Of a stretch of DNA of 46,060 nucleotides, positions 8,728 to 17,412 are shown piece after piece. The stretch covers positions 1 to 46,060 of the forward strand of contig JAFDWF010000195.1 of the NCBI GenBank assembly GCA_018268575.1, read 5' to 3'. Under the pieces are notes generated by a model that was given only the letters and a program-made list of their open reading frames with translations, was not told the DNA's origin and searched no databases. Each line of letters opens with the position of its first letter. Position 1 is the first letter of the stretch. Source of the stretch: Actinomycetota bacterium (GTDB lineage: Bacteria; Actinomycetota; Thermoleophilia; Solirubrobacterales; 70-9). The position numbers were made by a program, and so were the translations under genes.

Positions 8728-10123
8728 CGGCGTCGGGGCCGGAATGGCCGCCGTCGGTTGCCACGCGCCGGTCCTCGCCGCTGCGCCGCTCGTCGCGTTC
8801 CTCCTCTTCGTGGAGCATCTCCTCGTCGAGGTCGAGCCCTTGGTGGTGGAGGATGTGGCCCATCTTGTCGCGCTTCGTCCGCAGGTAGGCCTCATTGTGG
8901 ACGTTGGGGATCGACTCGATCGGCACCTGCTCGGTGACCGAGAGCCCGTACCCCTCCATGCCGACGATCTTTTTCGGGTTGTTGGTGATGATCCGGATGC
9001 TGGTCAGCCCGAGGTCGCCGAGGATCTGAGCGCCGATCCCGTAGTCGCGCAGGTCGGCGGGCAGCCCCAGCTTCAGGTTCGCCTCCACCGTGTCGGCGCC
9101 CTCCTCCTGCAGCTTGTAGGCGCGCAGCTTGTTCAGCAGGCCGATCCCGCGACCCTCCTGGGAGAGGTAGAGGAGGACGCCGCGGCCCTCGCGCTCGATC
9201 ATCGCCAGCGAGGCCTCGAGCTGCTCGCCGCAGTCGCAGCGCATGCTGTGGAAGACGTCGCCGGTGAGGCACTCCGAGTGCACGCGGACGAGCACGTCGG
9301 CGACCCCGTCGACCTCGCCTTTGACCATCGCCACGTGGTGTTTGTCGTCGACCAGCGAGCGGTAGCCGACCGCCTGGAAGTCGCCGAAGGCGGTCGGCAG
9401 CGCCGTCGCCACCACCCGTTCGACCAGCTTCTCGGTCTTGCGCCGGTAGGCGATCAGGTCGGCGACCGTGATCATCTTCAGCCCGTGCCTGGCGGTGTAG
9501 GGGATCAGGTCGGGGACCCGGGCCATCGAGCCGTCCTCGTTCATCACCTCGCAGATCACCCCGGCCGGGAGGAGGCCGGCGAGGCGGGCGAGGTCGACCG
9601 ATGCCTCGGTGTGGCCGGTGCGCTCCAGCACACCGCCCTCTTTCGCCTGCAGCGGGAACATGTGGCCGGGGACGACGAGGTCGCGCGGCCCCGATTCGGG
9701 GTCGATCGCGACCTGGATCGTGTGAGCTCGGTCGTGCGCGGAGATCCCGGTCGAGACCCCGCCCGCCGCCTCGATCGTCACCGTGAAGGCGGTCTGCAGC
9801 GGCGCCTCGTTCTTCGCCGCCATCAGGTTCAAGCCGAGCTTGCGGCAGCGCTCCGGGGTCAGCGCCAGGCAGATCAGCCCGCGCGCCTCCTTGGCCATGA
9901 AGTTGACCGCCTCCGGGGTCGCGAACTGCGCCGCCATCACCAGGTCGCCCTCGTTCTCGCGGTCGGCGCCGTCGCAGACAACGACCATCTTGCCGCGGCG
10001 GATGTCTTCGATCGCCTCCTCGATCGTCGCGAAGGGGCTCTCCCCGATGTCACCACCGGTCTGCTCGTCGGCGACGACACCGAAGGTGGCGTCGTTTGAT
10101 CTGGGGTCGGTCTCCTGGCTCAC
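8720..10123 (-). CDS. ribBA: Bifunctional 3,4-dihydroxy-2-butanone-4-phosphate synthase / GTP cyclohydrolase II
   Basis: This fusion supplies both precursors of riboflavin: the four-carbon unit from ribulose 5-phosphate and the first pyrimidine intermediate from GTP. The DHBP synthase domain spans about residues 30-230, with DRENEGD at 54-60 and the HDRAHT region near 130. The GTP cyclohydrolase II domain spans about 235-430, with zinc ligands Cys285, Cys296 and Cys298 ([19 protein letters not shown]) and EGRGIGL. A charged tail of about 40 residues ends the protein. The GTG at 10121-10123 follows AAAGGAG and overlaps the ribE stop by 4 nt (GTGA). Confidence 0.97.
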   Translation of the reverse strand: MSQETDPRSNDATFGVVADEQTGGDIGESPFATIEEAIEDIRRGKMVVVCDGADRENEGDLVMAAQFATPEAVNFMAKEARGLICLALTPERCRKLGLNLMAAKNEAPLQTAFTVTIEAAGGVSTGISAHDRAHTIQVAIDPESGPRDLVVPGHMFPLQAKEGGVLERTGHTEASVDLARLAGLLPAGVICEVMNEDGSMARVPDLIPYTARHGLKMITVADLIAYRRKTEKLVERVVATALPTAFGDFQAVGYRSLVDDKHHVAMVKGEVDGVADVLVRVHSECLTGDVFHSMRCDCGEQLEASLAMIEREGRGVLLYLSQEGRGIGLLNKLRAYKLQEEGADTVEANLKLGLPADLRDYGIGAQILGDLGLTSIRIITNNPKKIVGMEGYGLSVTEQVPIESIPNVHNEAYLRTKRDKMGHILHHQGLDLDEEMLHEEEERDERRSGEDRRVATDGGHSGPDADG

Positions 10124-10725
10124 GCTTGCTCCTTTCCCGCCAATGGTGACAGCAGCCGCTCGACGTACTTGGCGAGGACGTCGACCTCGACGTTCAGCCG
10201 GTCGCCGGGGGCGGCGTCGCCGAGGTTGGTCCGCTCCAGCGTCTCCGGGATCAGCGACACCTCGACCCAGGCGTCGCCGAGGGTGGCGACAGTGAGGCTG
10301 ACGCCGTTGAGGGCGACCGAGCCCTTGTCGACGATGTAGCGCAAGAGCTCGGCCGGCAGCTCGACCCGGAGGCGGCGGGCGAAGCCGTCCTCGCCGACCT
10401 CGAGCACGCTGCCGGAGCCGTCGGCGTGGCCCTGGACGATGTGGCCGCCGAGGCGCTCCTCAGCGCGGGTGGCGAGCTCGAGGTTGACCCGAGCGCCGGG
10501 GACCAGGGCGCCGATCACGGTCACCGCCAACGTCTGGTTCATCGCCTCGGTGGCGAAGCCCGCGGCGTCGGCCTCGGTGGCGGTCAGGCAGACGCCGTTG
10601 ACGGCGACCGAATCGCCGAGGCCGATCTGGGCGGCCAACCGGGTCGCGATCCGCAGGCGCGCCCCCTCGGCGCCGCCCTCGACGCTCTCGACGCTGCCGA
10701 TGTCCTGCACCAGTCCGGTGAACAT
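10120..10725 (-). CDS. ribE: Riboflavin synthase, alpha chain
   Basis: RibE dismutates two molecules of 6,7-dimethyl-8-ribityllumazine into riboflavin and the pyrimidine that RibH reuses. The start is [10 protein letters not shown], the near-invariant family N-terminus, although the same frame is open for another 170 codons upstream. The 201 residues form two tandem lumazine-binding repeats, the second starting near [11 protein letters not shown], each containing a NGVCLT- or NGVSLT-type motif. The ATG shares one base with the ribD stop (TGATG) and is preceded by AAGGAG, so the genes are translationally coupled. Confidence 0.97.
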   Translation of the reverse strand: MFTGLVQDIGSVESVEGGAEGARLRIATRLAAQIGLGDSVAVNGVCLTATEADAAGFATEAMNQTLAVTVIGALVPGARVNLELATRAEERLGGHIVQGHADGSGSVLEVGEDGFARRLRVELPAELLRYIVDKGSVALNGVSLTVATLGDAWVEVSLIPETLERTNLGDAAPGDRLNVEVDVLAKYVERLLSPLAGKEQA

Positions 10726-11822
10726 CACCACTCCTTGAATCGAGTTCGGATCAACGTGTCCTCGCCCACCGTCCTCGCCTCCGAGGCGACCCCCTGCAGG
10801 GCCGTGTCGGGTACGTCGGGGGCCCGCCCGCCGAGCAGCAGCGGGGCGACGAAGACGCGCGCTTCGTCGATCTGGCCGGCGGCGGCGAAGGCGGCGGCGA
10901 GGGTCGGCCCGCCCTCCAGCAGGACGCTGGTGAGGCCGCGGCGCCCGAGCTCGGCAAGCGCGGCGGCGACCCGCTCGGCGGGGCTCGCGCCATCCGCGAG
11001 GATCGTCTCCGCCCCGGCGCCGAGCAGCGCTTCGAGCCGGCGGCGGTCGGCGGCGGGACCGTGGACGATTGTCAGCGACGCTTCGTCGATCGTCTTGACC
11101 AGCTGCGAGGAGAGCGGCAGGCGGGCCTCGGTGTCGAAGACGACGCGGACCGGCTGGCGCGCCTCGCCGCCCATCCGCGCGGTCAGCAGCGGGTCGTCGG
11201 CGAGCGCGGTGCCGACCCCGACCGCGATCGCGTCGCATTCGCCGCGCCAGACGTGGACCAGCTCGCGGCTGCGCTCGCCGGAGATCCAGGGCGAGGCGCC
11301 CACCGGGGTCGCGGTGCGACCGTCGAGCGAGATCGCCGTCTTCAGGATCACCAGCGGCCGGTCGGTGATGCCGTGCTTGCGGAAGGCCTGGTTGAGGAGG
11401 CGGGCGGCGACGGCCTCATCGGTCTCGGTGTCGATGAACTTGATCGCGATGCCGGCGTCGCGCAGCTGCTCGGGGCCGCGGCCGGACGCCTTCGCGCTCG
11501 GGTCGCCGGAGGCGATCACGACGCGGCCGATGTCGGCCGCGACGATCGCCTCGACGCAGGGCGGCTGGCGGCCGTGGTGGCAGCAGGGCTCGAGCGTCAC
11601 GTACATCGTCGCCCCGGCGACGTCCTCGCCGCGCTTCGCCGCGTCGGTCAGCGCCGCCCGCTCCGCGTGCAACCCCCCGAGCGCGGCGTGGAAGCCCTCC
11701 CCGATAATCTCCTCCTCGCGGACGACGACCGCACCCACGAGCGGATTCGGGCTCACGCGACCGCGGCCGCCCTCGGCCAGCGCGAGCGCCTTGCGCAGGA
11801 ATTTAAAGTCGGTTGATGTCAT
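10725..11822 (-). CDS. ribD: Bifunctional diaminohydroxyphosphoribosylaminopyrimidine deaminase / 5-amino-6-(5-phosphoribosylamino)uracil reductase
   Basis: RibD performs the second and third steps after GTP cyclohydrolase II. The deaminase half has the zinc motif HAERAAL followed by PCCHHGRQPPC. The reductase half (from about residue 145) has PLVILKTAISLDG and ends with VLLEGGPTLAAAF. I place the start at the ATG at 11820-11822 (MTSTDFKFLRKALALA), about 365 residues. A TTG five codons upstream at 11837 is possible but lies in a palindrome. This is the first gene of the riboflavin operon. Only 70 bp separate it from the divergent glycosyltransferase, with no room for an FMN riboswitch. Confidence 0.95.
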   Translation of the reverse strand: MTSTDFKFLRKALALAEGGRGRVSPNPLVGAVVVREEEIIGEGFHAALGGLHAERAALTDAAKRGEDVAGATMYVTLEPCCHHGRQPPCVEAIVAADIGRVVIASGDPSAKASGRGPEQLRDAGIAIKFIDTETDEAVAARLLNQAFRKHGITDRPLVILKTAISLDGRTATPVGASPWISGERSRELVHVWRGECDAIAVGVGTALADDPLLTARMGGEARQPVRVVFDTEARLPLSSQLVKTIDEASLTIVHGPAADRRRLEALLGAGAETILADGASPAERVAAALAELGRRGLTSVLLEGGPTLAAAFAAAGQIDEARVFVAPLLLGGRAPDVPDTALQGVASEARTVGEDTLIRTRFKEW

Positions 11823-11838
11823 TGACTGACCAGTCAAT
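11821..11838. promoter_or_regulatory. 18-bp palindrome ATTGACT-GACC-AGTCAAT at the ribD start
   Basis: Seven-base arms flank GACC and overlap the proposed ribD start codon. The site lies in the short divergent region between ribD and the glycosyltransferase gene. Its size and form resemble operators of TetR-family dimers, and it could also be read as a -35-like TTGACT. No regulator gene is nearby, so function is a guess. Confidence 0.4.
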
Positions 11839-11892
11839 CAGTCGATTCTAGCGACGCAGTGACCCCCTGCATCCGTACTCTGGGGGCCGCCT

Positions 11893-12948
11893 TTGAAGTT
11901 GATCATCCAGATCCCCTGCCTGAACGAGGAAGAGACGCTGCCGGCGACCGTCGCCGACCTGCCGCGCTCCCTCGACGGCTTCGACAGCGTCGAGCTGCTG
12001 ATCATCGACGACGGCTCCACCGATCGCACCGTAGAGGTTGCACGCGAATGCGGGGTCGAGCACATCGTCAGGCTGACCAACAACAAGGGCCTCGCGGCGG
12101 GGTTCCAGGCGGGCCTCGACGCCTGCCTGAAGCTGGGCGCCGACGTCGTCGTCAACACCGACGCCGACAACCAGTACGCGGGCGCCGACGTGGCGAAGCT
12201 GGTCGCGCCGATCCTCGCCGGCGAAGCCGACATGGTCGTCGGCGACCGGCAGGTGGAGCGGATCGAGCACTTCTCCGACATGAAGAAACAGTTACAGCAT
12301 TGGGGCAGCTGGGTGGTGCGGCGGGTCTCCAACACCGAGGTCACCGACACCACCTCGGGCTTCCGCGCCTACAACCGCGAGGCGGCGCTGCAGCTCCTCG
12401 TAGTCGACAACTTCACCTACACGCTGGAGAGCCTCGTGCAGGCGGGCAAGATGCTGGTCGCCGTCGACGAGGTGCCGATCGCGACCAACCCGCAGACGCG
12501 CGAGTCGCGGCTGGCCGGGTCGACCGGCGCCTACGTGCGCCGCAACACGCCCGCGATCCTGCGGATCTACGCGCGCTACGAGCCGCTACGGGCGTTCGTC
12601 ACCGCGGCGATCGTGGTCGGGGTGCTGGCGCTGATCGCCTGGCTGCCGTTCCTGATCGACGCGATCTTCAACGGCAACTCGCGCGGCCACATCCAGTCGC
12701 TGATCCTCGGCGCGGTGCTGATGATCGCCGCGGTGCAGCTGTTCGCGCTCGGCGTGATCGGCGACCTGATCGCCGGGCAGCGGGTGATGACGCAGCGAGT
12801 CTTCGAGCGGGTGCGGCGGGTCGAGCTGGCGCTCGGCGTGCCGCCCTCCCACTACGAGAAGGGCGCCGCCGAGCCGGTCGCCTCCGAGCGGGAGACGCGC
12901 GTGCACGGGACGCCGCCCGAGGAGGCACCGACCGAGGTGGACCGGTGA
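11893..12948 (+). CDS. GT2-family membrane glycosyltransferase (polyprenyl-phosphate sugar transferase-like)
   Basis: The 351-residue protein has the GT-A fold opening IIQIPCLNEEETL at 4-16, IIDDGSTD at 37-44 and the metal-binding DAD at 90-92 (NTDADNQY), as in dolichol/undecaprenyl-phosphate mannosyl- or glucosyltransferases. TSGFRAYNR at about 154-162 is also typical. Two C-terminal TM helices (about 235-256 and 268-290) would anchor it at the inner face of the membrane. The TTG at 11893 fits the family N-terminus; a GGGGG run lies 6 nt upstream. It overlaps the flippase start by 4 nt (GTGA), so both probably act on one surface glycan or glycolipid. The sugar is not predictable. Confidence 0.9.
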   Translation: MKLIIQIPCLNEEETLPATVADLPRSLDGFDSVELLIIDDGSTDRTVEVARECGVEHIVRLTNNKGLAAGFQAGLDACLKLGADVVVNTDADNQYAGADVAKLVAPILAGEADMVVGDRQVERIEHFSDMKKQLQHWGSWVVRRVSNTEVTDTTSGFRAYNREAALQLLVVDNFTYTLESLVQAGKMLVAVDEVPIATNPQTRESRLAGSTGAYVRRNTPAILRIYARYEPLRAFVTAAIVVGVLALIAWLPFLIDAIFNGNSRGHIQSLILGAVLMIAAVQLFALGVIGDLIAGQRVMTQRVFERVRRVELALGVPPSHYEKGAAEPVASERETRVHGTPPEEAPTEVDR

Positions 12949-14360
12949 GCGGCGCGAACGGCGCCTCCGCCAACGGCGCGGGCAAGGCGACCGCTAGCTC
13001 GGCCGACTACGGCAAGACGGCGAGCTTCCTCGCGGTCGGCGTCGGGCTCACCGGGGTCATCACCTACGCCTACTTCCTGATCGCCTCGCACACGCTCTCG
13101 AAACCCGACTACGGGCAGATCACGGTGCTCTGGTCGGCGGTCTTCATCACCATCTCGACCCTCTACCGGCCGATCGAACAGCTGCTCAGCCGCCACATCT
13201 CCGAGCGCGAGGTAAAGGGCGAGTCGGTGACCGAGCCGATGAGGGTCGCCTCGACGATCCAGCTCGGCCTCTCGCTGCTCTTCGCGGTGCTGGCGCTGGC
13301 GCTGCGCGGGCCGATCCAGAACGACCTGCTGGAAGGCAACGAAACCCTCTACTGGGTCTTCTTCACCTCGGTCCTCTTCTACGCGGCGAGCTACTTCGCC
13401 CGCGGCTTCCTCGCCGGCAAGCAGCGCTTCGGCCTCTTCGTCGCCCTGATCCTGAGCGAATCCTGCTTCCGCACGATCTTCGCCGTGCTGGTCGCGATCA
13501 GCGTGCTGAGCGGCCAGGGCGCCGTCGCGATCGGGATCACCGCGGCGCCGGCGCTGAGCCTGCTGGTGGTGCCGTTCGCGTTCGCGCGCAAAGCGCAGCA
13601 GGAGAAGGCGACGGCTCCTCCGCCAGCCTCGGACGAGCCCGAGCTACACGAGAAGTTCAGCTTCCGCCACGGCGGCGGCTTCGCCGCGGCGGTCCTCCTG
13701 ATCATGTTCTCCGAACAGGCCTTCCTCAACGCCGGGCCGCTGATCATCCGCGGCCTGCAGGGCGCCGAAGAGGCGGGCTACATCTTCAACGTGCTGATGC
13801 TGGCGCGGGCGCCGCTGCAGCTCTTCCAGTCGGTCTCGACCTCGATCCTCCCCCACCTGACCAGCCTCCACACCTCCGACGATCCCGACAGCGATCGCGA
13901 ATTCGGTCACACGGTGAAGATGGTGCTGCTGGGGATCGTCGCCTTCACCGCGCTGGTCGCCGCCGTGGTGCTGATCGCCGGGCCGAAATGCATGCAGATC
14001 GCCTTCGGCAAGAAGTTCACCTACGACCGCCTCGGCCTCCTGCTGGTCACCTTCGGGATGGGGCTCTACCTCGCCTCGGTGACGCTGAACCAGGCCTGCG
14101 TGGCGATGGGCCAGGTGCGGCGCGCGGCGGTCCGCTGGATCACCTGCGCGGCGATCTTCATCGGCTGGAACTTCCTGCCGATCATCAGCGACGAGCAGCG
14201 CCGGGTCGAGCTCGGCTTCCTGGTCGCCGCCGGCGTCCTCTTCGGGCTCCTCTGGTGGGTCTACCGCCGGCCCCACCTCGACCATCCCGAGGACGTCCCC
14301 GCACCCGGCTCCGGTGAGGAGCTGGAGGCGCGCCTCGCGATCATGGACGAGAACGTCTAG
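12945..14360 (+). CDS. Polysaccharide flippase-like membrane protein (Wzx/MVF superfamily)
   Basis: The 471-residue protein consists of about 12-14 hydrophobic helices in the pattern of polysaccharide-biosynthesis flippases, which move lipid-linked glycans across the cytoplasmic membrane. Examples are helices near 22-45, 100-120 and 135-155. The opening, after a flexible Gly/Ala/Ser-rich leader, is FLAVGVGLTGVITYAYFLI, and PDYGQITVLWS follows the first helix, as in Wzx-like proteins. The GTG at 12945 overlaps the glycosyltransferase stop and follows GAGGTGG. The stop TAG at 14358-14360 abuts structured repeat C. Substrate unknown; the linked glycosyltransferase is the best clue. Confidence 0.85.
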   Translation: MSGANGASANGAGKATASSADYGKTASFLAVGVGLTGVITYAYFLIASHTLSKPDYGQITVLWSAVFITISTLYRPIEQLLSRHISEREVKGESVTEPMRVASTIQLGLSLLFAVLALALRGPIQNDLLEGNETLYWVFFTSVLFYAASYFARGFLAGKQRFGLFVALILSESCFRTIFAVLVAISVLSGQGAVAIGITAAPALSLLVVPFAFARKAQQEKATAPPPASDEPELHEKFSFRHGGGFAAAVLLIMFSEQAFLNAGPLIIRGLQGAEEAGYIFNVLMLARAPLQLFQSVSTSILPHLTSLHTSDDPDSDREFGHTVKMVLLGIVAFTALVAAVVLIAGPKCMQIAFGKKFTYDRLGLLLVTFGMGLYLASVTLNQACVAMGQVRRAAVRWITCAAIFIGWNFLPIISDEQRRVELGFLVAAGVLFGLLWWVYRRPHLDHPEDVPAPGSGEELEARLAIMDENV

Positions 14361-14500
14361 TGTCCTGAGTCGGAAGTTGGGTGCCACATCCGGCGAGTGG
14401 ATCGTCGTCCGTGGCAAGGACGCAAGATGCAGCCTTTGCCGGTGGCAAAGGCAAATCGAGGACGCCGCCGGGGTGGTGCGGAACTTCCGACTCGGGACAC
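14360..14500. repeat. Structured repeat, copy C (GGACGC core)
   Basis: The outer arms GTGTCCTGAGTCGGAAGTT (14360-14378) and AACTTCCGACTCGGGACAC (14482-14500) pair at 18 of 19 positions; the first base is the last base of the flippase stop codon. Inside are AAGGACGCA (14416-14424), a 9-bp hairpin GCCTTTGCC-GGT-GGCAAAGGC (14432-14452) and GAGGACGC (14458-14465). It has about 25 extra bases on the 5' side compared with copies A and B. It ends 13 nt before the -10 of the next gene. Confidence 0.7.
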
Positions 14501-14513
14501 CAGCACCCATCAA

Positions 14514-14519
14514 TAGGGT
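14514..14519 (+). promoter_or_regulatory. -10 hexamer TAGGGT of the antiporter gene
   Basis: TAGGGT ends 6 nt before the ATG at 14526, consistent with a leaderless mRNA. The -35 region would fall inside the 3' arm of structured repeat C. Confidence 0.5.
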
Positions 14520-14525
14520 CCCTGG

Positions 14526-16331
14526 ATGGGCCACCACGACGCCGTCCTGATCTTGATCGCCGGCGTCCTCCTGGCCGCCGGGATCGCGGGGGCGCTGCTC
14601 GCCGACCGGGTGCGCGTCCCCGCCCTGCTGCTGTTCCTGGCGCTCGGGATGCTCGCCGGGTCGGAAGCGATCGGCGATATCAACTTCGCCAACTACGACC
14701 TGGCGCGGACGCTGGGGACGATCGCCCTGGTCCTGATCCTCTTCGAGGGCGGGCTCACCTCGGGCTGGTCGGAGATCCGGCCGGTGCTCGGCACGGCGGC
14801 CTCGCTGGCGACCCTCGGGACGCTGGCAACGGCGCTCCTGGCGGGCGTGGCGGCGAAGTGGATCTTCGGCCTCACCTGGCTCGAAGGGATGATCGTCGGC
14901 TCCGCGATCGCGGCGACCGACTCGGCGGCGATCTTCGCCGTGCTGCGCAACTCGACCCTGGAGAAGCGCCTGGCGCGCTCGCTCGAGGGCGAGTCGGGGA
15001 TGAACGACCCGGTCGCCCTACTGCTGGTGATCGGCTTCATCGAATGGATCCAGCAGCCGGGCTACGGGGCCGCCGACATGGTCGGACTGATCGCGCTGAA
15101 GATCGCGGTCGGGGTCGTGATCGGGCTGATCTTGGGACGGGTCGCGGTCTGGGTGCTGGACCGGATCGAACTGCCCTCGGACGGGATCTACCCGGTGGCG
15201 ACGATCGCCACCGCGGCGCTCGCCTACGGAATCTCCGAGGTCGCTCATGGCTCCGGGCTGCTCGCCGTCTACCTGACCGCGCTGGCGCTCGGCTCGGCCC
15301 GCATCCCGGCCAAGCGCAGCGTCGTCTCCTTCCACGAGGGGCTCGGCTGGGTCTCCCAGATCGGCCTCTTCATCCTGCTCGGGCTGCTGGTCTTCCCCGG
15401 CGACCTGGGCGGGATCGCGGCCAAGGGGCTGGGGCTCTCGGCGGTGCTGATCTTCCTCGCCCGCCCGCTCGCCACCTTCGCCGCGACCGCCTTCTCACCG
15501 CTCAACGTACGGGAGAAGGTGATGCTCGGCTGGGCCGGCTTGCGCGGTGCGACGCCGATCTGGCTGGCGACCTTCCCGGTGGTCGCGGGGGTGCGGAGCG
15601 GCGAGGAAGAGTTCGCGATCGTCTTCTTCGTCGTCGTCACCTCGACCCTGGTCCAGGGGGCGAGCTTCGAGCCGCTGGCGCAGCGCCTGGGCCTGACCAC
15701 CAACGAGCCGGCCCTGCCGCAGCGGCTCTTCGAGTCGGGGCGGATCCGCGAGATGGGCGGCGACGTAGTGGCCTTCCGCCTGCCGGAGGGCGCCGCCGCG
15801 GCCGGGCACCGAGTACGCGACCTCGAACTGCCCCGCGACGCCCTGGTCAACGTGATCGTGCGCGACGGCCATGCGATCCCGCCCCGGGGCGCGACCGAGC
15901 TGCGCGAGGGCGACGAGCTCCACGTGCTGGTGCGCGGCGAGCTGCGCGACGAGGTCGAGGAGCTGACCGAGCACTGGGTCAAAGGCCCGATCGGCAAACC
16001 GGCACCGCCGCCGCTGCCGCGCCGCGCGGCCTCCCAGGTCTTCTCGGTGCGCCCGCTGCGGGCGGGCGAGGATCCGGTGTCGCCGACCGAGATCGACGGC
16101 ATCGCCGTGGTCGCCGTGCTGCGCAGCCGCAGGGACGACGTCGGTGCGATGGCGGCGATGGCGGACGGGCGCTACGCGGTGACCAACGACGAGGTCGTCG
16201 CGATCGGGGGACGAAGGGCGCTGGCGGGCTGGTGCGAGCGGCGGGCGGAACTCGCGGACCTCGATCCCGAGACGAAGGCCTGGCTGCAAGAGGTCACGGG
16301 CGCGCTGATCGCGAGGGGCCGACGGCGCTGA
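14526..16331 (+). CDS. K+/H+ (or Na+/H+) antiporter, NhaP2/CPA1 type with C-terminal TrkA-C domain
   Basis: Residues 1-395 are hydrophobic and contain the CPA1 exchanger motifs: FEGGL at 73-77, ATDSAAIF with Asp132 at 130-137, and EGESGMNDPVALLL at 154-167, whose Asn160-Asp161 are the usual cation/proton site. After the last helix, residues about 405-490 form a TrkA-C (RCK-C) regulatory domain (GHRVRDLELPRDALV and DELHVLVRG), followed by a C-terminal region of about 110 residues. The 601-residue length and TrkA-C domain match NhaP2/CvrA-type potassium/proton antiporters, which act in the inner membrane in ion and pH homeostasis. It is a single-gene unit with its own leaderless promoter. Confidence 0.9.
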   Translation: MGHHDAVLILIAGVLLAAGIAGALLADRVRVPALLLFLALGMLAGSEAIGDINFANYDLARTLGTIALVLILFEGGLTSGWSEIRPVLGTAASLATLGTLATALLAGVAAKWIFGLTWLEGMIVGSAIAATDSAAIFAVLRNSTLEKRLARSLEGESGMNDPVALLLVIGFIEWIQQPGYGAADMVGLIALKIAVGVVIGLILGRVAVWVLDRIELPSDGIYPVATIATAALAYGISEVAHGSGLLAVYLTALALGSARIPAKRSVVSFHEGLGWVSQIGLFILLGLLVFPGDLGGIAAKGLGLSAVLIFLARPLATFAATAFSPLNVREKVMLGWAGLRGATPIWLATFPVVAGVRSGEEEFAIVFFVVVTSTLVQGASFEPLAQRLGLTTNEPALPQRLFESGRIREMGGDVVAFRLPEGAAAAGHRVRDLELPRDALVNVIVRDGHAIPPRGATELREGDELHVLVRGELRDEVEELTEHWVKGPIGKPAPPPLPRRAASQVFSVRPLRAGEDPVSPTEIDGIAVVAVLRSRRDDVGAMAAMADGRYAVTNDEVVAIGGRRALAGWCERRAELADLDPETKAWLQEVTGALIARGRRR

Positions 16332-16390
16332 TCGGGGGTTGGCGCCGGGGGAAGGGACGAGGCCGGTGCCTGCTGGCGCCCGGGAGCCAA

Positions 16391-16447
16391 GGGACCCGGC
16401 CTTTTCGGAGGCGACCCTGGCAGGCTGTGGCCGCCTCCGAAAAGGCC
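16391..16447. repeat. Dispersed palindromic repeat, copy 1 (pairs with 37.2 kb)
   Basis: GGCCTTTTCGGAGGCG (16398-16413) pairs perfectly with CGCCTCCGAAAAGGCC (16432-16447) across 18 nt. The segment GGGACCCGGCCTTyTCGGAG recurs at 37213-37232, and weaker similarity extends about 50 bp further upstream in both. It lies 60 bp after the antiporter stop in a 447-bp gene-free stretch (16332-16778) that otherwise holds two more palindromes and no credible ORF. Confidence 0.6.
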
Positions 16448-16501
16448 TGGTGGCGAGGAGACGGCAAGAGTCCGGGCGGGCGGCTGGGTACGGGCTGGCG
16501 G

Positions 16502-16546
16502 TGCGTTCGCACTTCTCCACGCTATACGTGGATTACTGCGAACGCA
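16502..16546. repeat. Bulged hairpin in the 16.3-16.8 kb intergenic region
   Basis: The outer arms TGCGTTCGCA/TGCGAACGCA (16502-16511 with 16537-16546) and inner arms CCACG/CGTGG (16517-16521 with 16527-16531) flank CTATA. Its core ACTTCTCCACGCTATACG is nearly the same as ACTTTTCCACGCCATACG in the palindrome at 25.0 kb that holds the start codon of the AbiEi/DUF559 gene. Confidence 0.6.
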
Positions 16547-16627
16547 TGGGCCGGGAGGGGCACGGGTGGCGGGGTCCGCCACGAAGACGCCGGGGACGTC
16601 ACCTCCGCATCAGGCCCGAGCACGAGT

Positions 16628-16663
16628 GTGCACTTGAGCCGCCTATAGGCGGCTCAAGTGCAC
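16628..16663. repeat. 36-bp perfect palindrome
   Basis: GTGCACTTGAGCCGCC (16628-16643), TATA, GGCGGCTCAAGTGCAC (16648-16663). As TATA is itself self-complementary, all 36 bp are palindromic. It stands in gene-free DNA between the antiporter and the convergent metallopeptidase gene and could act as a bidirectional terminator, a protein-binding site or a cruciform. Confidence 0.75.
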
Positions 16664-16778
16664 GACCGTGGCGAGGCCTCGAGCAACCCTCACGACGCGC
16701 ACGTCTCCCTCACGGACGTGACTTCTCCCTCGCATCGGCCCCGTCCCTTCGTCACGGAACCTCCCGCAGGCTCCCCGG

Positions 16779-17351
16779 CTAGAGCCCCAAATCGCGCACG
16801 CCCGGCTCTCCCCAACCGAGGTGATGAGCCACCTCGTGCCGGACGGTGCGGACGATCTGGGCACGGAGGAGGTCGGGGTCCCAGCCAAAATCTCGCTCGA
16901 GCGTGTCTTGGTAGATGACGATGTGGTCGCGGTATCCATCTTGGGCCATGGTGTCGCCGATGTAGTGGCCGTAGGCGTGGAACTCGTGACCGAGGTCCGA
17001 GATCACGATCGGCACGTCCTTGAGAACCTCGTGGATTTCAGGCGGCAGCTCGTCGATCGCCTCGATCACCAGTTCTTCGAACTCGCTCGGCTGGTGCTGG
17101 CCGATCGGCATCCTGGACATCAGCTCGCTGCGCTCGGAGATCCGCTGGAACTCCTCCTCGGGCATCTCGCCCCTGCTCAGCAGCATCGCCAACAGGGCAG
17201 ACGCGACGATCACGCCCAGCGCCCCGGCGACCACCGCCGCCAAACCGGTGACCCTCCCCCACGAGAAGGGGTCGAGCAGCATGATCAGCAACCCGATCAA
17301 GAACGCGACCGAGATCGTTATCCGAGCCGATGGCGCCAACCGCTCGCTCAT
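16779..17351 (-). CDS. Membrane-anchored zincin-like metallopeptidase family protein
   Basis: The C-terminal part (about residues 89-190) matches the small actinobacterial metallopeptidase family: it opens FEELVIEAIDELPPE, continues through IVIYQDTLERDFG and ends with the zinc motif HEVAHHLG at 172-179 followed by ...VRDLGL. In HExxH enzymes the two histidines bind zinc and the Glu activates water. Most members are about 120-130 residues and soluble; this one has an N-terminal extension with two TM helices (about 11-27 and 34-58), placing the domain at the membrane on the side set by a short loop. The substrate is unknown. The ATG is preceded by TAACCT at 6 nt, indicating a leaderless transcript separate from rpe. 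Confidence 0.8.
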   Translation of the reverse strand: MSERLAPSARITISVAFLIGLLIMLLDPFSWGRVTGLAAVVAGALGVIVASALLAMLLSRGEMPEEEFQRISERSELMSRMPIGQHQPSEFEELVIEAIDELPPEIHEVLKDVPIVISDLGHEFHAYGHYIGDTMAQDGYRDHIVIYQDTLERDFGWDPDLLRAQIVRTVRHEVAHHLGWGEPGVRDLGL

Positions 17352-17357
17352 CCAACG

Positions 17358-17363
17358 AGGTTA
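17358..17363 (-). promoter_or_regulatory. -10 hexamer TAACCT of the metallopeptidase gene
   Basis: TAACCT on the minus strand ends 6 nt before the ATG at 17351, in the 61-bp gap after rpe. Confidence 0.45.
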
Positions 17364-17412
17364 ACCCCGAGCCGGCCTGGCGCCGCCCACCGCCTCCCGA
17401 GCGGAGCACCCC

